A stretch of 64,000 nt of DNA from Pseudorhodobacter sp. MZDSW-24AT (GCF_002794355.1 NZ_PGOI01000002.1:124001-188000), one strand, 5' to 3'. Positions 53,595-63,607 are shown, counted from the first letter of the stretch. Notes: generated from the sequence alone by a model not told the origin. Numbers and translations: made by a program.

Positions 53595-54563
53595 ATGTTC
53601 ATCAAATCACTCGCCGCAGTCGCGGCGGTCAGCCTTGTTGCCACCAGCGCCATGGCTCAGGACAAAAGCGATTGGCCGTCGGAAATCACCATCGGCACCG
53701 CATCGCAGGGCGGCACCTATTTCGTCTATGGCAACGGCTTTGCCGGTTACATGTCCGAAGCCCTTGGCGTGAACGCCACCGGCGAAGTCACCGGCGGCCC
53801 GGTGCAGAACGTGACGCTGGTGGAAACCGGCGATCACCTGATGGGCCTTGTCACCATGGGCCCGGCCTATGACGCGTGGAACGGCAAGTCCGAACTGGCC
53901 CCGGGGCTGGAGCATAAATCGATCCGCGCGCTGTTCCCGATGTATCAGACCCCGTTCCAGGTTGTGGTGCTGCGCTCGTCGGGCATCACCTCGGTGTCGG
54001 ATCTGAACGGCAAGCGCGTCTCGGTCGGTCCTGCGGGCGGCACGCCCGGCACCTATTGGCCGCAGTTCATGTCGGCTGTCGGTGTCAACGCCACCGTGTC
54101 CTATGCCGGTGCTGCCGATGCGGCGGGCCAGCTTTCCGATGGCCTGATCGACGCTTTCGCCTTCGCGGCTGGCGTGCCGATCTCGGCCTTTGCAGAACTC
54201 GCCGCTCAGCAGGATGTGGTGATGTTCGGCCTGACCGAGGAAGAAAGCGCCAAGGTTCTGGAAGCTTTCCCGGCCATGGCCCCGTTCAACATCGCCGCAG
54301 GCACCTATGCCGGGCATGATTACGACCAGCCCACCGTTGCGCTGTGGAACTTTGCCATCGCGCATGCCGACATGCCAGACAGCCTCGCCTATGAGGTGAC
54401 CAAACTGGCGCTCGAAAACAACGACCGCATGGTGCAGATCCACGCCACCGCTTCCGAAACGATGATCGAGAACTGGGACAAGAACAGCTTCATGCCGTTC
54501 CACCCGGGCGCGGTGAAATACTATGAGGAAAAGGGAATCACCCTTCCCGATACCCTGAAGTAA
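53595..54563 (+). CDS. TAXI-family TRAP transporter solute receptor
   Basis: A 322-aa periplasmic binding protein. The signal peptide is cleaved near AMA-QDK (21/22). ITIGTASQGGTYFVYGNGFA and GGPVQNVTLVETG are TAXI features, as is SVGPAGGTPGTYWPQFM. GGGAGGA precedes the ATG at 53595. TAXI receptors bind small acids such as glutamate, alpha-ketoglutarate or other solutes; the substrate here is open. A terminator lies between it and its permease, a usual way to make more receptor than permease. Confidence 0.93.
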   Translation: MFIKSLAAVAAVSLVATSAMAQDKSDWPSEITIGTASQGGTYFVYGNGFAGYMSEALGVNATGEVTGGPVQNVTLVETGDHLMGLVTMGPAYDAWNGKSELAPGLEHKSIRALFPMYQTPFQVVVLRSSGITSVSDLNGKRVSVGPAGGTPGTYWPQFMSAVGVNATVSYAGAADAAGQLSDGLIDAFAFAAGVPISAFAELAAQQDVVMFGLTEEESAKVLEAFPAMAPFNIAAGTYAGHDYDQPTVALWNFAIAHADMPDSLAYEVTKLALENNDRMVQIHATASETMIENWDKNSFMPFHPGAVKYYEEKGITLPDTLK

Positions 54564-54585
54564 GACGCGCCAAAACGTGCGTTGC

Positions 54586-54616
54586 GGGCGTCCGGCCACA
54601 ATCGGACGCCCTTTTT
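54586..54616 (+). terminator. Internal terminator/attenuator between receptor and permease
   Basis: GGGCGTCCG (54586-54594) pairs with CGGACGCCC (54603-54611), followed by TTTTT. It lies 22 bases after the receptor stop and before the permease start. Confidence 0.88.
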
Positions 54617-54645
54617 GATAAAACCGTCATCAGGGACACCAGATC

Positions 54646-56805
54646 ATGACCGCTCCCAGCCCGGATGCCCCCCGGCAAGACCTTGCCTCGGGCGTCGACA
54701 ATGAGATTTTCGCGGCCAATCAACGCAAACCGATCGGGTCGCTCGGCCTGTTCCTCGCCGTGCTTTGCGTGGCCTATACCGCCTTCCACATCGGGGTGAT
54801 GAACCTCTATCCGCTGGAAACCTGGACCTATCGTCTGCTGCATGTCGGCGGCGGGCTGGTGATCGGCTTCCTGCTGTTTTCCTCGCTGACCTTTGCCGAA
54901 GAAGAGGCCAACCCGCGCGCGGGCCGGGCCTTGATGCTCGCTCCGGCCGCACTTCTGGTGGGCATCGCCTGTGTGCAGGTGCTGTGGTTCTGGATCAGCG
55001 GCACCGGCGTGGATCAGGCCGCACAGGCCACCGCCGCGCGCTGGAGCTTTGGGGTGCCGCTGCTGATCGGCACGGTCTGGGCCATTCTGGTGGCCTGGCT
55101 CATGCCAGACCCGCGCCGGGGGCGTCTGGATCTGGCCGATGTCATTCTGGCCTTCGCCGCCATCGCGGTCACCGCCTATATCATCTTCCATGCGCCGCTC
55201 TTGCGCCTGCGCGGCGGCACCGCGCTTGCCAAGGAAGCCGATATGTTCGCGGCGCTGGTGGGCGTGATCCTCATCCTTGAACTCACACGCCGCATGGCGG
55301 GGCTTGCGCTGGTCATCATCGCGGGCATCTTCGTGGTCTACAGCTTTGTCGGCCCATGGCTGCCGGGGATCCTCTATCACCGCGGCTATTCGCTGACGCG
55401 GTTCTTCACCTATATCTTCACCGACCAAGGCATCCTTGGGCCGACGACGGCGATTTCCTCGACCTATATCATCCTCTTCGTGGCGTTTGCCGCCTTCCTT
55501 CAGGCCAGCCGCGTGGGCGAGTATTTCGTGAACTTCGCCTTTGCCGCTGCGGGCGACCGCCGGGGCGGGCCTGCCAAAGTGGCGGTCTTCGGATCGGGCC
55601 TGATGGGCATGATCAACGGAACGTCCGCGGGCAACGTGGTGGCCACGGGCTCGCTGACCATCCCTCTAATGAAAAAGGTGGGCTACAAGCCGCAAACCGC
55701 CGCCGCGGTCGAGGCGGCGGCTTCCTCGGGCGGCCAGATCCTGCCGCCGATCATGGGGGCAGGCGCCTTCATCATGTCGGAAATCACCGGCATCGCCTAT
55801 TCCGATATCGTGGTGGCTGCCATCATCCCGGCGCTGCTGTATTTCGTCAGCGTGTATTTCAACGTCGATCTGGCGGCGCAGAAATACAACATGAAGGGCC
55901 TCTCGCGCGAAGAGCTGCCGCAATTCTCGAAACTCGCCCGGCAGATCTACCTGTTCATCCCGATCATCATTCTGATCGGCGCGCTGTTCATGGGCTATTC
56001 CGTGATCCGCGCAGGCACGCTCGCCATGGCCGCCGCCGCCGTGGTGTCCTGGCTCACACCCTACCGCATGGGCGTGAAGGAAATCCTGTTCGCGCTGGAA
56101 ATCTCGACCAAGATGACCCTGCAACTGGTGGCTGTTTGTGCCGCTGCCGGCATCATCGTGGGCGTGATCGCGCTGACCGGGCTTGGCACCCGTTTCTCCA
56201 GCCTGCTCTTGGGTCTGGCGGAAAACAACCAGATGGTGGCGCTGTTCTTTGCCATGATCGTTTCCATCGTGCTGGGCATGGGAATGCCCACCACAGCGGC
56301 CTATGCGGTGGCGGCATCGGTGATTGCACCGGGGCTGATCAGCATGGGCATCGACACGCTGACCGCGCACTTCTTCATCTTCTACTTCGCGGTGATGTCG
56401 GCGATCACGCCGCCAGTGGCGCTTGCCGCTTATGCAGGTGCTGCGATTGCGCGGTCCGACCCGATGCGCACGTCGGTCGAGTCCTTCAAGATGGGGCTCG
56501 CGGCCTTTGTGGTGCCGTTCATGTTCTTCTCCTCGCCCGCGCTGTTGATGCAAGGCGAATGGCTGGAGATCCTCCATGTGGTGGCCGGGGCGCTTCTGGG
56601 CGTGTTCCTGCTGTCCTCGGCGGTGCAAGGCTGGTTCTTTGGCCATCTGCACATGGTGCTGCGCATCGTTCTGGCGGCGGCGGCGGTGGCGATGATCGAC
56701 TCGGGGCTTCTGACCGATGCCATCGGGATCGGCACCGCGCTTGGCGTCTGGGCCATCCAGAAGCGGCTGGTCAAACCGGGCGCGGTCGCGCGCGGGGCAG
56801 ACTAA
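54646..56805 (+). CDS. TRAP transporter permease, fused DctQ-DctM type
   Basis: A 719-aa permease. The first about 200 residues form the small-subunit part (several helices from LGLFLAVLCVAYTAFHIGV) and the rest the large DctM domain with many helices. GTSAGNVVATGSLTIPLMKK and EAAASSGGQILPPIMGAGAFIM are hallmarks of the TAXI-linked fused TRAP permease, as is GMGMPTTAAYAVAA. It imports the ligand of the upstream receptor with a sodium gradient. The ATG at 54646 is 13 bases into a plausible AGGGAC site region. A strong terminator follows. Confidence 0.94.
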   Translation: MTAPSPDAPRQDLASGVDNEIFAANQRKPIGSLGLFLAVLCVAYTAFHIGVMNLYPLETWTYRLLHVGGGLVIGFLLFSSLTFAEEEANPRAGRALMLAPAALLVGIACVQVLWFWISGTGVDQAAQATAARWSFGVPLLIGTVWAILVAWLMPDPRRGRLDLADVILAFAAIAVTAYIIFHAPLLRLRGGTALAKEADMFAALVGVILILELTRRMAGLALVIIAGIFVVYSFVGPWLPGILYHRGYSLTRFFTYIFTDQGILGPTTAISSTYIILFVAFAAFLQASRVGEYFVNFAFAAAGDRRGGPAKVAVFGSGLMGMINGTSAGNVVATGSLTIPLMKKVGYKPQTAAAVEAAASSGGQILPPIMGAGAFIMSEITGIAYSDIVVAAIIPALLYFVSVYFNVDLAAQKYNMKGLSREELPQFSKLARQIYLFIPIIILIGALFMGYSVIRAGTLAMAAAAVVSWLTPYRMGVKEILFALEISTKMTLQLVAVCAAAGIIVGVIALTGLGTRFSSLLLGLAENNQMVALFFAMIVSIVLGMGMPTTAAYAVAASVIAPGLISMGIDTLTAHFFIFYFAVMSAITPPVALAAYAGAAIARSDPMRTSVESFKMGLAAFVVPFMFFSSPALLMQGEWLEILHVVAGALLGVFLLSSAVQGWFFGHLHMVLRIVLAAAAVAMIDSGLLTDAIGIGTALGVWAIQKRLVKPGAVARGAD

Positions 56806-56816
56806 GCCTGCACCAC

Positions 56817-56851
56817 GGGCGGCCCCGTCCTTGTGACGGGGCCGCCCTTTT
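56817..56851 (+). terminator. Intrinsic terminator of the TAXI-TRAP operon
   Basis: A perfect 13-bp stem (56817-56829 with 56835-56847), CTTGT loop, then TTTT. Confidence 0.92.
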
Positions 56852-56881
56852 CGCTTGGCGCGCATGGGCTATATCCCGCCT

Positions 56882-57424
56882 ATGCGCGCTTTTTTCATTC
56901 TGATCCTCCTGATCCTCGCCACCCCGCTCCGGGCCGACCCGCTTGCCGCCGCAGGTCAGCCGGGGGCCATCCTCCTGATGCGGCACGCCATCGCGCCCGG
57001 CACCGGTGATCCGGCAGGCTTTCGGCTCGATGATTGCCGCACCCAGCGCAACCTCAGCGCGGCAGGCCAAGCGCAGGCCCGCGCCATCGGCGCGCGTCTG
57101 GCAGAGGCGGGGATCACTTTCACTCAAATCCTGACCTCGGAATGGTGCCGCGCCCGCGACACGGCCCGGCTGTTGAACCTTGGCCCGGTCACAGCGTTTC
57201 CGCCCGCCAATTCCTTCTTTTCCACCCGTCAAGATGAACCTGCGCAAACGGCGGCCATCCTCGCCCATCTGGACGCATTGCCGCCGCAGGCGCGCGTCCT
57301 CATCGTCACCCATCAGGTGAACATCACTGCGCTAACCGGAATCGTGCCCCAATCGGGCGAGACGCTCGTGGTCCGCCGCAGCGCGCAGGGCTTGCAGCTT
57401 GTGGGCCGTCTGCCGCCCCCTTGA
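56882..57424 (+). CDS. Exported histidine phosphatase family protein
   Basis: A 180-aa phosphatase of the histidine acid/phosphoglycerate-mutase superfamily. The start at 56882 gives a signal peptide (MRAFFILILL, cleaved near LRA-DP). The catalytic motif is R34-H35 (LLMRHAIAPG), the second arginine lies in SEWCRARDTA and the second histidine in IVTHQVN. A periplasmic phosphoryl hydrolase is predicted; the substrate is unknown. Convergent with typA. Confidence 0.88.
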   Translation: MRAFFILILLILATPLRADPLAAAGQPGAILLMRHAIAPGTGDPAGFRLDDCRTQRNLSAAGQAQARAIGARLAEAGITFTQILTSEWCRARDTARLLNLGPVTAFPPANSFFSTRQDEPAQTAAILAHLDALPPQARVLIVTHQVNITALTGIVPQSGETLVVRRSAQGLQLVGRLPPP

Positions 57425-57429
57425 AATGC

Positions 57430-57451
57430 AAAACGGCCCCCGAAGGGGCCG
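57430..57451 (-). terminator. Intrinsic terminator of typA
   Basis: On the minus strand CGGCCCC-TTCG-GGGGCCG forms a 7-bp stem with a stable UUCG tetraloop, followed by TTTT. It lies 10 bases after the typA stop. Confidence 0.9.
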
Positions 57452-57460
57452 CCGCTTGCC

Positions 57461-59278
57461 TCAGGCGCTGCGCGACTGGCGCTTGCGCTCATGCGGGTCC
57501 AGATAGCGTTTGCGCATCCGAACCGATTTCGGCGTCACCTCGACCAACTCGTCATCGTCGATATAGGCGATGCACTGCTCAAGGCTCAGCTTCACCGGCG
57601 GCGTCAGACGCACCGCTTCATCGGTGCCGCTGGCGCGCACGTTGGTCAGCTGCTTGCCCTTCAGCGGGTTCACTTCCAGATCATTGTCGCGGCTGTGCTC
57701 ACCGATGATCATACCCGTATACACAGGCTCCTGCACGCCGATGAAGAAGTGGCCACGGTCTTCCAGTTTCCACATCGCATAGGCGACCGAAATCCCGGTT
57801 TCCATGCTGATCAGCACACCCTGACGACGGCCCTCGATCGCGCCCTTATGCGGGGCCCAGCCGTGGAACACGCGGTTCAGCACGCCGGTGCCGCGGGTGT
57901 CGGTCATGAACTGGCCGTGATAGCCGATCAACCCGCGCGAAGGCACATGCGCGATGATCCGGGTCTTGCCCGCCCCTGCGGGCTTCATCTCGATCAGATC
58001 GCCTTTGCGTGGCCCGGTCAGCTTTTCGATCACGGGGCCGGTGTAATCATCATCGACATCGATGGTGACTTCTTCAATCGGCTCGTGCCGCACGCCGTCA
58101 ATCTCTTGAAACAGCACGCGCGGGCGGCTGATCGACAGCTCGAACCCTTCGCGACGCATGTTCTCGATCAACACGCCCATCTGCAATTCGCCCCGGCCCG
58201 CCACTTCAAAGGCGTCGCCGCCGGGCGTGTCGGTCACCTTGATCGCCACGTTGATCTCGGCTTCCTTCATCAGACGCTCGCGGATCACCCGGCTTTGCAC
58301 CTTGCTGCCTTCCTTGCCCGCCAGCGGGGAATCGTTGATCCCGAAGGTGACCGAGATGGTCGGCGGGTCAATCGGCTGCGCGGGCAGGGCGGTGTCGATC
58401 TCAAGCGCGCAAAGCGTATCGGCCACGGTGGCCTTGGTCATCCCCGCCAGCGTCACGATGTCACCCGCTTCCGCCGCCTCGATCGGGGTCTGCACCAGCC
58501 CGCGATAGGCCAGAACCTTGGACACGCGGAACTGCTCGATCCGCTCGCCATTGCGGCTCAGCGCCTTGAGCGTTTCGCCTGCGCGCAGCGTGCCTGCCTC
58601 GACACGACCGGTCAGGATGCGCCCGATGAACGGGTCAGCCGACAGCGTGGTGGCCAGCATCTGGAACGGCTCGGACCGGCGGGCAATCTGCTTGGGCGCG
58701 GGCACATGCTTGATGACAAGCTCGAACAGCGCCGAAAGATCCTTGCGCGGACCATCCAGCTCGGCATCGGCCCAGCCCGACCGGCCCGAGGCGTAAAGCA
58801 CCGGGAAATCAAGCTGATCATCGTCTGCGCCAAGGTTTGCGAACAGGTCAAACACCTCATTCAGGGCGCGCGACGGCTCTGCATCGGCCTTGTCGACCTT
58901 GTTCAGCACCACGATCGGGCGCAGCCCAAGCGCCAGCGCTTTCGATGTCACGAATTTGGTCTGCGGCATCGGGCCTTCGGCGGCGTCCACCAGCAGCACC
59001 ACACCATCCACCATCGACAGGATCCGCTCCACCTCGCCGCCGAAATCGGCGTGTCCGGGGGTGTCCACAATGTTGATGCGCGCGCCGCCCCATTCCAGTG
59101 AGGTGCACTTGGCCAGAATGGTGATGCCGCGCTCACGTTCGATGTCGTTGCTGTCCATGGCGCGCTCGGCCACGGCCTGATTGTCGCGGAAAGACCCCGA
59201 CTGTTTCAAAAGCTCGTCGACGAGCGTGGTTTTGCCATGGTCAACGTGGGCGATGATGGCAATGTTGCGAAGCTCCAT
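57461..59278 (-). CDS. typA: Translational GTPase TypA/BipA
   Basis: A 605-aa translation-factor GTPase. G1 is AHVDHGKTT at 10-18, G2 RGITI, G3 DTPGH and G4 NKVD; then come the EF-G-like domains and the BipA C-terminal domain ([18 protein letters not shown]). It assists ribosome assembly and stress growth. The ATG at 59278 is unambiguous. It ends in a clear terminator and has a 91-bp gap before the YitT gene. Confidence 0.97.
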   Translation of the reverse strand: MELRNIAIIAHVDHGKTTLVDELLKQSGSFRDNQAVAERAMDSNDIERERGITILAKCTSLEWGGARINIVDTPGHADFGGEVERILSMVDGVVLLVDAAEGPMPQTKFVTSKALALGLRPIVVLNKVDKADAEPSRALNEVFDLFANLGADDDQLDFPVLYASGRSGWADAELDGPRKDLSALFELVIKHVPAPKQIARRSEPFQMLATTLSADPFIGRILTGRVEAGTLRAGETLKALSRNGERIEQFRVSKVLAYRGLVQTPIEAAEAGDIVTLAGMTKATVADTLCALEIDTALPAQPIDPPTISVTFGINDSPLAGKEGSKVQSRVIRERLMKEAEINVAIKVTDTPGGDAFEVAGRGELQMGVLIENMRREGFELSISRPRVLFQEIDGVRHEPIEEVTIDVDDDYTGPVIEKLTGPRKGDLIEMKPAGAGKTRIIAHVPSRGLIGYHGQFMTDTRGTGVLNRVFHGWAPHKGAIEGRRQGVLISMETGISVAYAMWKLEDRGHFFIGVQEPVYTGMIIGEHSRDNDLEVNPLKGKQLTNVRASGTDEAVRLTPPVKLSLEQCIAYIDDDELVEVTPKSVRMRKRYLDPHERKRQSRSA

Positions 59279-59369
59279 CGGGAGGGGTCACTTTCAATAG
59301 GGTCTGATGATTGTTGGCCTGCCCTTACAGGGTTTCGGCCGGATTGGCCAGTGCCGATCACACCGCGCC

Positions 59370-59972
59370 TCAGGTGGCGATGTAGCGGTCCCGGCGGTGG
59401 TTGATGGCGATGATTAGGTTCAGCACCACGGCGCCCAGCAAGGACCAAGCCACAACGCTCACCGGGAAAAGGAACAGCGCGACACCGAAGATCACCGCAT
59501 CTGCCCCCAGTTGCACATAGCCCGCGCGAAACCCCGTCTTGTCCTGCACCATCAACGCCACAACGCCCAGTCCACCAAGACTGCCATTGTGGCGGAAAAT
59601 GACCAGAAGCCCCACGCCCGTCAGTGCGCCAAAGGTCAGCGCAGCCATCGGGGTCGACAGGGTGGCAAAGGCAATCTGATCGGGCAGGAGGAGCGTCAGG
59701 GCCGAAAGCAAACTGACCGAGATCAGGGACTTGCAGGTGAAGGCCGGGCCAAGGCGCAGCCAGGCCAGCAGATAGAAGGGCAGGTTGATCACAAAGAACA
59801 CCACCCCAAAGCTCCACCCCGTCACATAGGACAGGATCACCGCAATCCCCGCAGTCTGCCCGGTGATCAGTCCGGCATGGGTCAGGAATTGCAAGGCCAG
59901 AGCGCAGAGAAAAGCGCCAAGAGCAAAGCCTTGCGCATCTTCGGTGAGGGAATGTTTGGCAGGATCGGTCAT
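59370..59972 (-). CDS. YitT family membrane protein
   Basis: A 200-aa membrane protein with five or six helices. LITGQTAGIAVILSYVTGWSFG and INLPFYLLAWLRLG are the YitT/DUF161 motifs. Family members are poorly characterised, and no transport substrate is known. The N terminus MTDPAKHSLTEDAQG is hydrophilic. Neighbouring genes typA and icd give no functional hint. Confidence 0.9.
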   Translation of the reverse strand: MTDPAKHSLTEDAQGFALGAFLCALALQFLTHAGLITGQTAGIAVILSYVTGWSFGVVFFVINLPFYLLAWLRLGPAFTCKSLISVSLLSALTLLLPDQIAFATLSTPMAALTFGALTGVGLLVIFRHNGSLGGLGVVALMVQDKTGFRAGYVQLGADAVIFGVALFLFPVSVVAWSLLGAVVLNLIIAINHRRDRYIAT

Positions 59973-60063
59973 GCCGCGTCATTAGGACAGCTTTGCTGAC
60001 CAGTCCAGCCCCATCTGCGCCGACGGCAGGCAAAGCGCGCGGTCAGTGAAAAGCCGGGCAAAG

Positions 60064-60094
60064 AAAAACCGGGGGATGCGGCGCATCCCCCGGT
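60064..60094 (-). terminator. Intrinsic terminator of icd
   Basis: On the minus strand ACCGGGGGATGC pairs perfectly with GCATCCCCCGGT (12 bp, 3-nt loop) and is followed by TTTTCTTT. It lies 21 bases after the icd stop. Confidence 0.92.
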
Positions 60095-60115
60095 GTCTTG
60101 CCGCATCAGGCTGGA

Positions 60116-61330
60116 TCAGCCTTTCAGCGCTTTGTTCAGGTATTCGTCCACCTTTTCCAGATAGCCCATCGTCGTCAGCCACTTCTGGTCGGGACCGACC
60201 AGCAGCGCCAGATCCTTGGTCATGTGGCCATCTTCCACCGCAGCCACCGTCACCTTCTCCAGCGTGGTGGCGAAGCGCATCAGCTGTTCGTTGTTGTCCA
60301 GCTTGGCGCGGTGCTTCAGACCCCCGGTCCAAGCAAAGATCGACGCGACCGAGTTGGTCGAGGTCTGCTGACCCTTCTGGTGCTGGCGGTAGTGGCGCGT
60401 CACGGTGCCATGCGCGGCCTCGGCTTCCACCGTCTTGCCATCGGGCGTCATCAGAACGCTGGTCATCAGACCCAGCGAACCAAAGCCTTGCGCCACAGTG
60501 TCGGACTGCACGTCGCCATCATAGTTCTTGCAGGCCCAGACATAGCCGCCCGACCATTTCATCGCCGATGCCACCATGTCGTCGATCAAGCGGTGCTCGT
60601 AATGAATGCCGGCGGCCTTGAACTTGTCGGCGAACTCTTCCTCGTAAACCTTCTGGAACAGGTCCTTGAAGCGCCCGTCATAGGCTTTCAGAATGGTGTT
60701 CTTGGTCGACAGATACACCGGCCAGCCTTTCAGCAGGCCATAGTTCATCGACGACCGGGCGAAGTCGATGATGCTGTCATCGAGGTTATACATGCCCATG
60801 TAAACGCCTGCCGAAGGCGCCGAATACACGTCTTTTTCAATCACGGTGCCGTCTTCGCCCACGAATTTCATCGTCAGCTTGCCCGCGCCGGGGAATTTGA
60901 AATCGGTCGCGCGATACTGGTCACCAAAGGCATGACGGCCCACCACGATCGGCTGGGTCCAGCCCGGCACCAAGCGCGGCACGTTCTTGCAGATGATCGG
61001 CTCGCGGAAGATCACGCCGCCCAGGATGTTGCGGATGGTGCCGTTGGGCGACTTCCACATCTGTTTCAGGCCGAATTCCTCCACCCGCTGCTCATCCGGG
61101 GTGATGGTCGCGCATTTCACGCCCACGCCATATTTCTTGATCGCCTCGGCCGAGTCGATGGTGATCTGGTCATTGGTGCGGTCACGCTCCTCGATCCCCA
61201 GATCGTAATACTTCAGGTCAATGTCGAGATAGGGCAGGATCAGCTTTTGCTTGATGAAGTCCCAGATGATCCGGGTCATCTCATCGCCGTCGAGTTCGAC
61301 GACGGGGTTATCCACCTTGATTTTGGTCAT
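60116..61330 (-). CDS. icd: NADP-dependent isocitrate dehydrogenase
   Basis: A 404-aa monomeric-fold homodimer enzyme of the eukaryote-like IDH subfamily. [23 protein letters not shown] at the N terminus, [24 protein letters not shown] and [11 protein letters not shown] are diagnostic for this NADP type common in alphaproteobacteria. It makes alpha-ketoglutarate in the TCA cycle. The ATG at 61330 is standard. Strong terminator downstream. Confidence 0.97.
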   Translation of the reverse strand: MTKIKVDNPVVELDGDEMTRIIWDFIKQKLILPYLDIDLKYYDLGIEERDRTNDQITIDSAEAIKKYGVGVKCATITPDEQRVEEFGLKQMWKSPNGTIRNILGGVIFREPIICKNVPRLVPGWTQPIVVGRHAFGDQYRATDFKFPGAGKLTMKFVGEDGTVIEKDVYSAPSAGVYMGMYNLDDSIIDFARSSMNYGLLKGWPVYLSTKNTILKAYDGRFKDLFQKVYEEEFADKFKAAGIHYEHRLIDDMVASAMKWSGGYVWACKNYDGDVQSDTVAQGFGSLGLMTSVLMTPDGKTVEAEAAHGTVTRHYRQHQKGQQTSTNSVASIFAWTGGLKHRAKLDNNEQLMRFATTLEKVTVAAVEDGHMTKDLALLVGPDQKWLTTMGYLEKVDEYLNKALKG

Positions 61331-61427
61331 GATCGGCCCTTTCAGCGTTGGATTCGGTTGCCGCGTCTATAACGCAAGACAGCGCGTGTGGGAAGCCTTG
61401 TATGCAATGGCATACCGAAAAGACGCG

Positions 61428-62018
61428 CTAGGCGAAGAACGGCGCCACCTTGGCCTTGACCCAATCCCAAAGGGCAGGGGCCCCGCGTGCGATCTTCACA
61501 CCCACCCGGCTTTCCAGTTGCGCGCGGGTGACCTGATAGGTGGTCCAAGTGCCGCCGCCCGACATCAGATTGGCCATCACCGGCTGCACCCGGTCCAGAC
61601 TTTTGGCAAAGACCGCATCGGGTGTCTCGGCGGCTTCGAACTCTTCCCACAGGGCGCGCAAGGCCATGCCCTGATCCTGCGGCAGCAGGCCGAAAATCCG
61701 CTCCGCCGCCCGCGCCTCGGCCGCCACCGTGTCTGCCGACCCATGCGCCAGACCATCGGCCGAATGGATCGGCACATCGCCCACGTCGATCTCAACCAGA
61801 TCATGGATCAACAGCATCCGGATCACCCGGTTGATGTCCACGTCCGCACCGGCCTGATCCGCAAGGATCAGCGCGTAAAGCGCCAGATGCCAGGAATGCT
61901 CGCCCGAATTCTCGGGCCGCGATCCATCCACCAATGTGGTGGCCCGCAGCACCGATTTCAGCCGGTCGGCCTCATTCAGAAAGGCAAACTGCGCCTCCAG
62001 CCGTGCCCCGGCCTCCAT
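61428..62018 (-). CDS. HD domain hydrolase (YfbR/HDDC2-like)
   Basis: A 196-aa metal-dependent phosphohydrolase. The HD fold ligands are visible as SGEHSWH (H41, H44 region), IHD at 71-73 and a later acidic residue. The segments fit the YfbR/HDDC2 branch of 5'-deoxynucleotidases. It is 4 bases after the small gene upstream and belongs to a three-gene unit with the alpha/beta hydrolase. Confidence 0.88.
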   Translation of the reverse strand: MEAGARLEAQFAFLNEADRLKSVLRATTLVDGSRPENSGEHSWHLALYALILADQAGADVDINRVIRMLLIHDLVEIDVGDVPIHSADGLAHGSADTVAAEARAAERIFGLLPQDQGMALRALWEEFEAAETPDAVFAKSLDRVQPVMANLMSGGGTWTTYQVTRAQLESRVGVKIARGAPALWDWVKAKVAPFFA

Positions 62019-62022
62019 CGCG

Positions 62023-62292
62023 TCAATGCCCGCCTTTTTCGGCCTCGCGCGGGGCCTCGGGCGGCTTCGTGCCCGCCCGTTTCGCCGCCAGCGCCTTGTT
62101 CAGGAACTCGCGCCCGCGCTTTTCCGCCAGCCGGATGCGGATCGAAGTCAGGAAAGCCTCTTGCAAAGTGGGAGAGGACGCGCCCACCACCTTCGCCACC
62201 TGCTCATAGAAATACGGATCATCCAGATCGACCGACCCTGCCAGCACATCGCGGGCAAGGCCATCGGCCAGATCTTGGATGAAATCGCTCAC
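62023..62292 (-). CDS. Small conserved protein of unknown function
   Basis: An 89-aa protein beginning with GTG (overlapping the hydrolase stop, GTGA). It is acidic in the first half, with a lysine/proline-rich tail (AAKRAGTKPPEAPREAEKGGH). I do not recognise a named family with certainty. Both overlaps show that it is co-translated with the alpha/beta hydrolase upstream and the HD protein downstream. Confidence 0.72.
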   Translation of the reverse strand: MSDFIQDLADGLARDVLAGSVDLDDPYFYEQVAKVVGASSPTLQEAFLTSIRIRLAEKRGREFLNKALAAKRAGTKPPEAPREAEKGGH

Positions 62293-62948
62293 CGCGACGC
62301 CTCACCCAGACGGCGGCGCACGTAATCCGACACCGTTCCGATCATCGGCTTCATATGCGCCTCTTCATCCTTGAAGAAGTGATCCGCGCCTTCGATCTCG
62401 GTATGGGTGATGGTGATGCCCTTCTGCTCATGCAGCTTGCCCACCAGCGCCTTGGTGTCCTTGGGCGGCGCCACCTTGTCGGCGCTGCCGTTGATGATCA
62501 ACCCAGAGGAAGGGCAGGGTGCCAGAAACGAGAAATCATAAAGGTTCGCCGGAGGCGCGACCGAGATAAACCCGGTGATCTCGGGCCGCCGCATCAAAAG
62601 CTGCATCCCGATCCACGCGCCAAAGCTGAACCCCGCCACCCAGCAATGCTTGGCGTTCTGGTTCATCGATTGCAGATAATCCAGCGCCGAGGCGGCATCC
62701 GACAATTCGCCGATGCCTTGGTCATACTCGCCTTGGCTGCGCCCCACGCCGCGGAAATTGAACCGAAGCACGGTAAAGCCCAAGTTGTAAAAGGCATAGT
62801 GCAGGTTATACACCACCTTGTTGTTCATCGTCCCGCCATAGGCCGGATGCGGATGCAACACGATGGCGATGGGGGCATCCCGATCTTTTTGCGGGTGGTA
62901 TCGGCCTTCAAGTCGGCCTTCCGGGCCAGCGAAGATCACTTCGGGCAT
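62289..62948 (-). CDS. Alpha/beta hydrolase (dienelactone hydrolase-like)
   Basis: A 219-aa serine hydrolase. HPHPAYGGTMNNKVVY and FRGVGRSQGEYD are typical of the family often annotated as alpha/beta hydrolase YheT/dienelactone-like. The nucleophile is S108 in GFSFGA, the acid lies in NGSADKVAP and the histidine in GADHFF. The ATG at 62948 (MPEVIFAGPEG) gives the family start; a frame open to 63152 crosses the iscR control region. First gene of its three-gene unit, divergent from iscR. Confidence 0.9.
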   Translation of the reverse strand: MPEVIFAGPEGRLEGRYHPQKDRDAPIAIVLHPHPAYGGTMNNKVVYNLHYAFYNLGFTVLRFNFRGVGRSQGEYDQGIGELSDAASALDYLQSMNQNAKHCWVAGFSFGAWIGMQLLMRRPEITGFISVAPPANLYDFSFLAPCPSSGLIINGSADKVAPPKDTKALVGKLHEQKGITITHTEIEGADHFFKDEEAHMKPMIGTVSDYVRRRLGEASR

Positions 62949-63003
62949 ATGTTTCCTGCCTGTCATTCGGCCGAGCGCATTCTTGACGAAAACGCTTAGC
63001 ATA

Positions 63004-63020
63004 TCTAGAACCGTTCTAAA
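63004..63020. promoter_or_regulatory. Irr/ICE-like box in the iscR upstream region
   Basis: TCTAGAA-CCG-TTCTAAA matches the ICE consensus TTTAGAA-N3-TTCTAAA with one difference; the core TAGAAC-C-GTTCTA (63006-63018) is a perfect palindrome. It lies 116 bases before the iscR ATG and 56 bases before the divergent hydrolase start. An IscR site is an alternative reading. Confidence 0.6.
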
Positions 63021-63135
63021 GCGACGCAGGCCACGAAAGCGGCCAGCGAGCCCAAGGGTCAAATTCAGGTAATGGCCCCTGTGTTCCGCGTCAATCCATT
63101 TGCGGGCGGTAATGCCGCCAATCAGGGGTATAAAG

Positions 63136-63603
63136 ATGAAACTCTCGACCAAAGGCCGTTATGCAATGGTCGCGCTTTCCGATCTGGCGCTGATGGAAGC
63201 CAAGTCCGAAGATCTGGTGTCGCTCGCCGCCATCGCCAAGCGGCAGGACATTTCCTTGCCCTATCTGGAACAGCTCTTCGTCAAGCTGCGCCGCGCTGGT
63301 CTGGTCGAGGCCGTGCGTGGCCCCGGTGGCGGCTACAAACTGGCGCGCAGCCCGTCAGACATCCGGGTGTCCGAGGTGATGGAGGCGGTCGAAGAAACCG
63401 TCGATGCGCTGCACACGGGGGCAGGGGCGTCCGGCGGCGTCTCGGGCACCCGGGCGCAAAGCCTCACCAATCGCCTCTGGGAAGGGCTCAGCGCCAACGT
63501 CTATGTGTTTTTGCACCAGACAAGGCTTTCCGATGTGATCCGCAACGAGATGCGCCCTTGCCCTGCGGTGCCGGCCTTGTTCCGCGTGGTGGATGAAGAC
63601 TGA
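63136..63603 (+). CDS. iscR: Rrf2-type iron-sulfur regulator IscR (cysteine-poor form)
   Basis: A 155-aa Rrf2 regulator. The helix-turn-helix and wing (LAAIAKRQDISLPYLEQLF, RGPGGGYKLAR) match IscR. The usual cluster ligands (three cysteines near residues 92-104) are absent; that region reads HTGAGASGGVSGTR, and the only cysteine is C142. R. sphaeroides IscR is likewise reported to lack the triad and to hold its cluster in an unusual way. It is expected to repress iron-sulfur assembly genes. The desulfurase gene follows. Confidence 0.9.
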   Translation: MKLSTKGRYAMVALSDLALMEAKSEDLVSLAAIAKRQDISLPYLEQLFVKLRRAGLVEAVRGPGGGYKLARSPSDIRVSEVMEAVEETVDALHTGAGASGGVSGTRAQSLTNRLWEGLSANVYVFLHQTRLSDVIRNEMRPCPAVPALFRVVDED

Positions 63604-63607
63604 ACCC

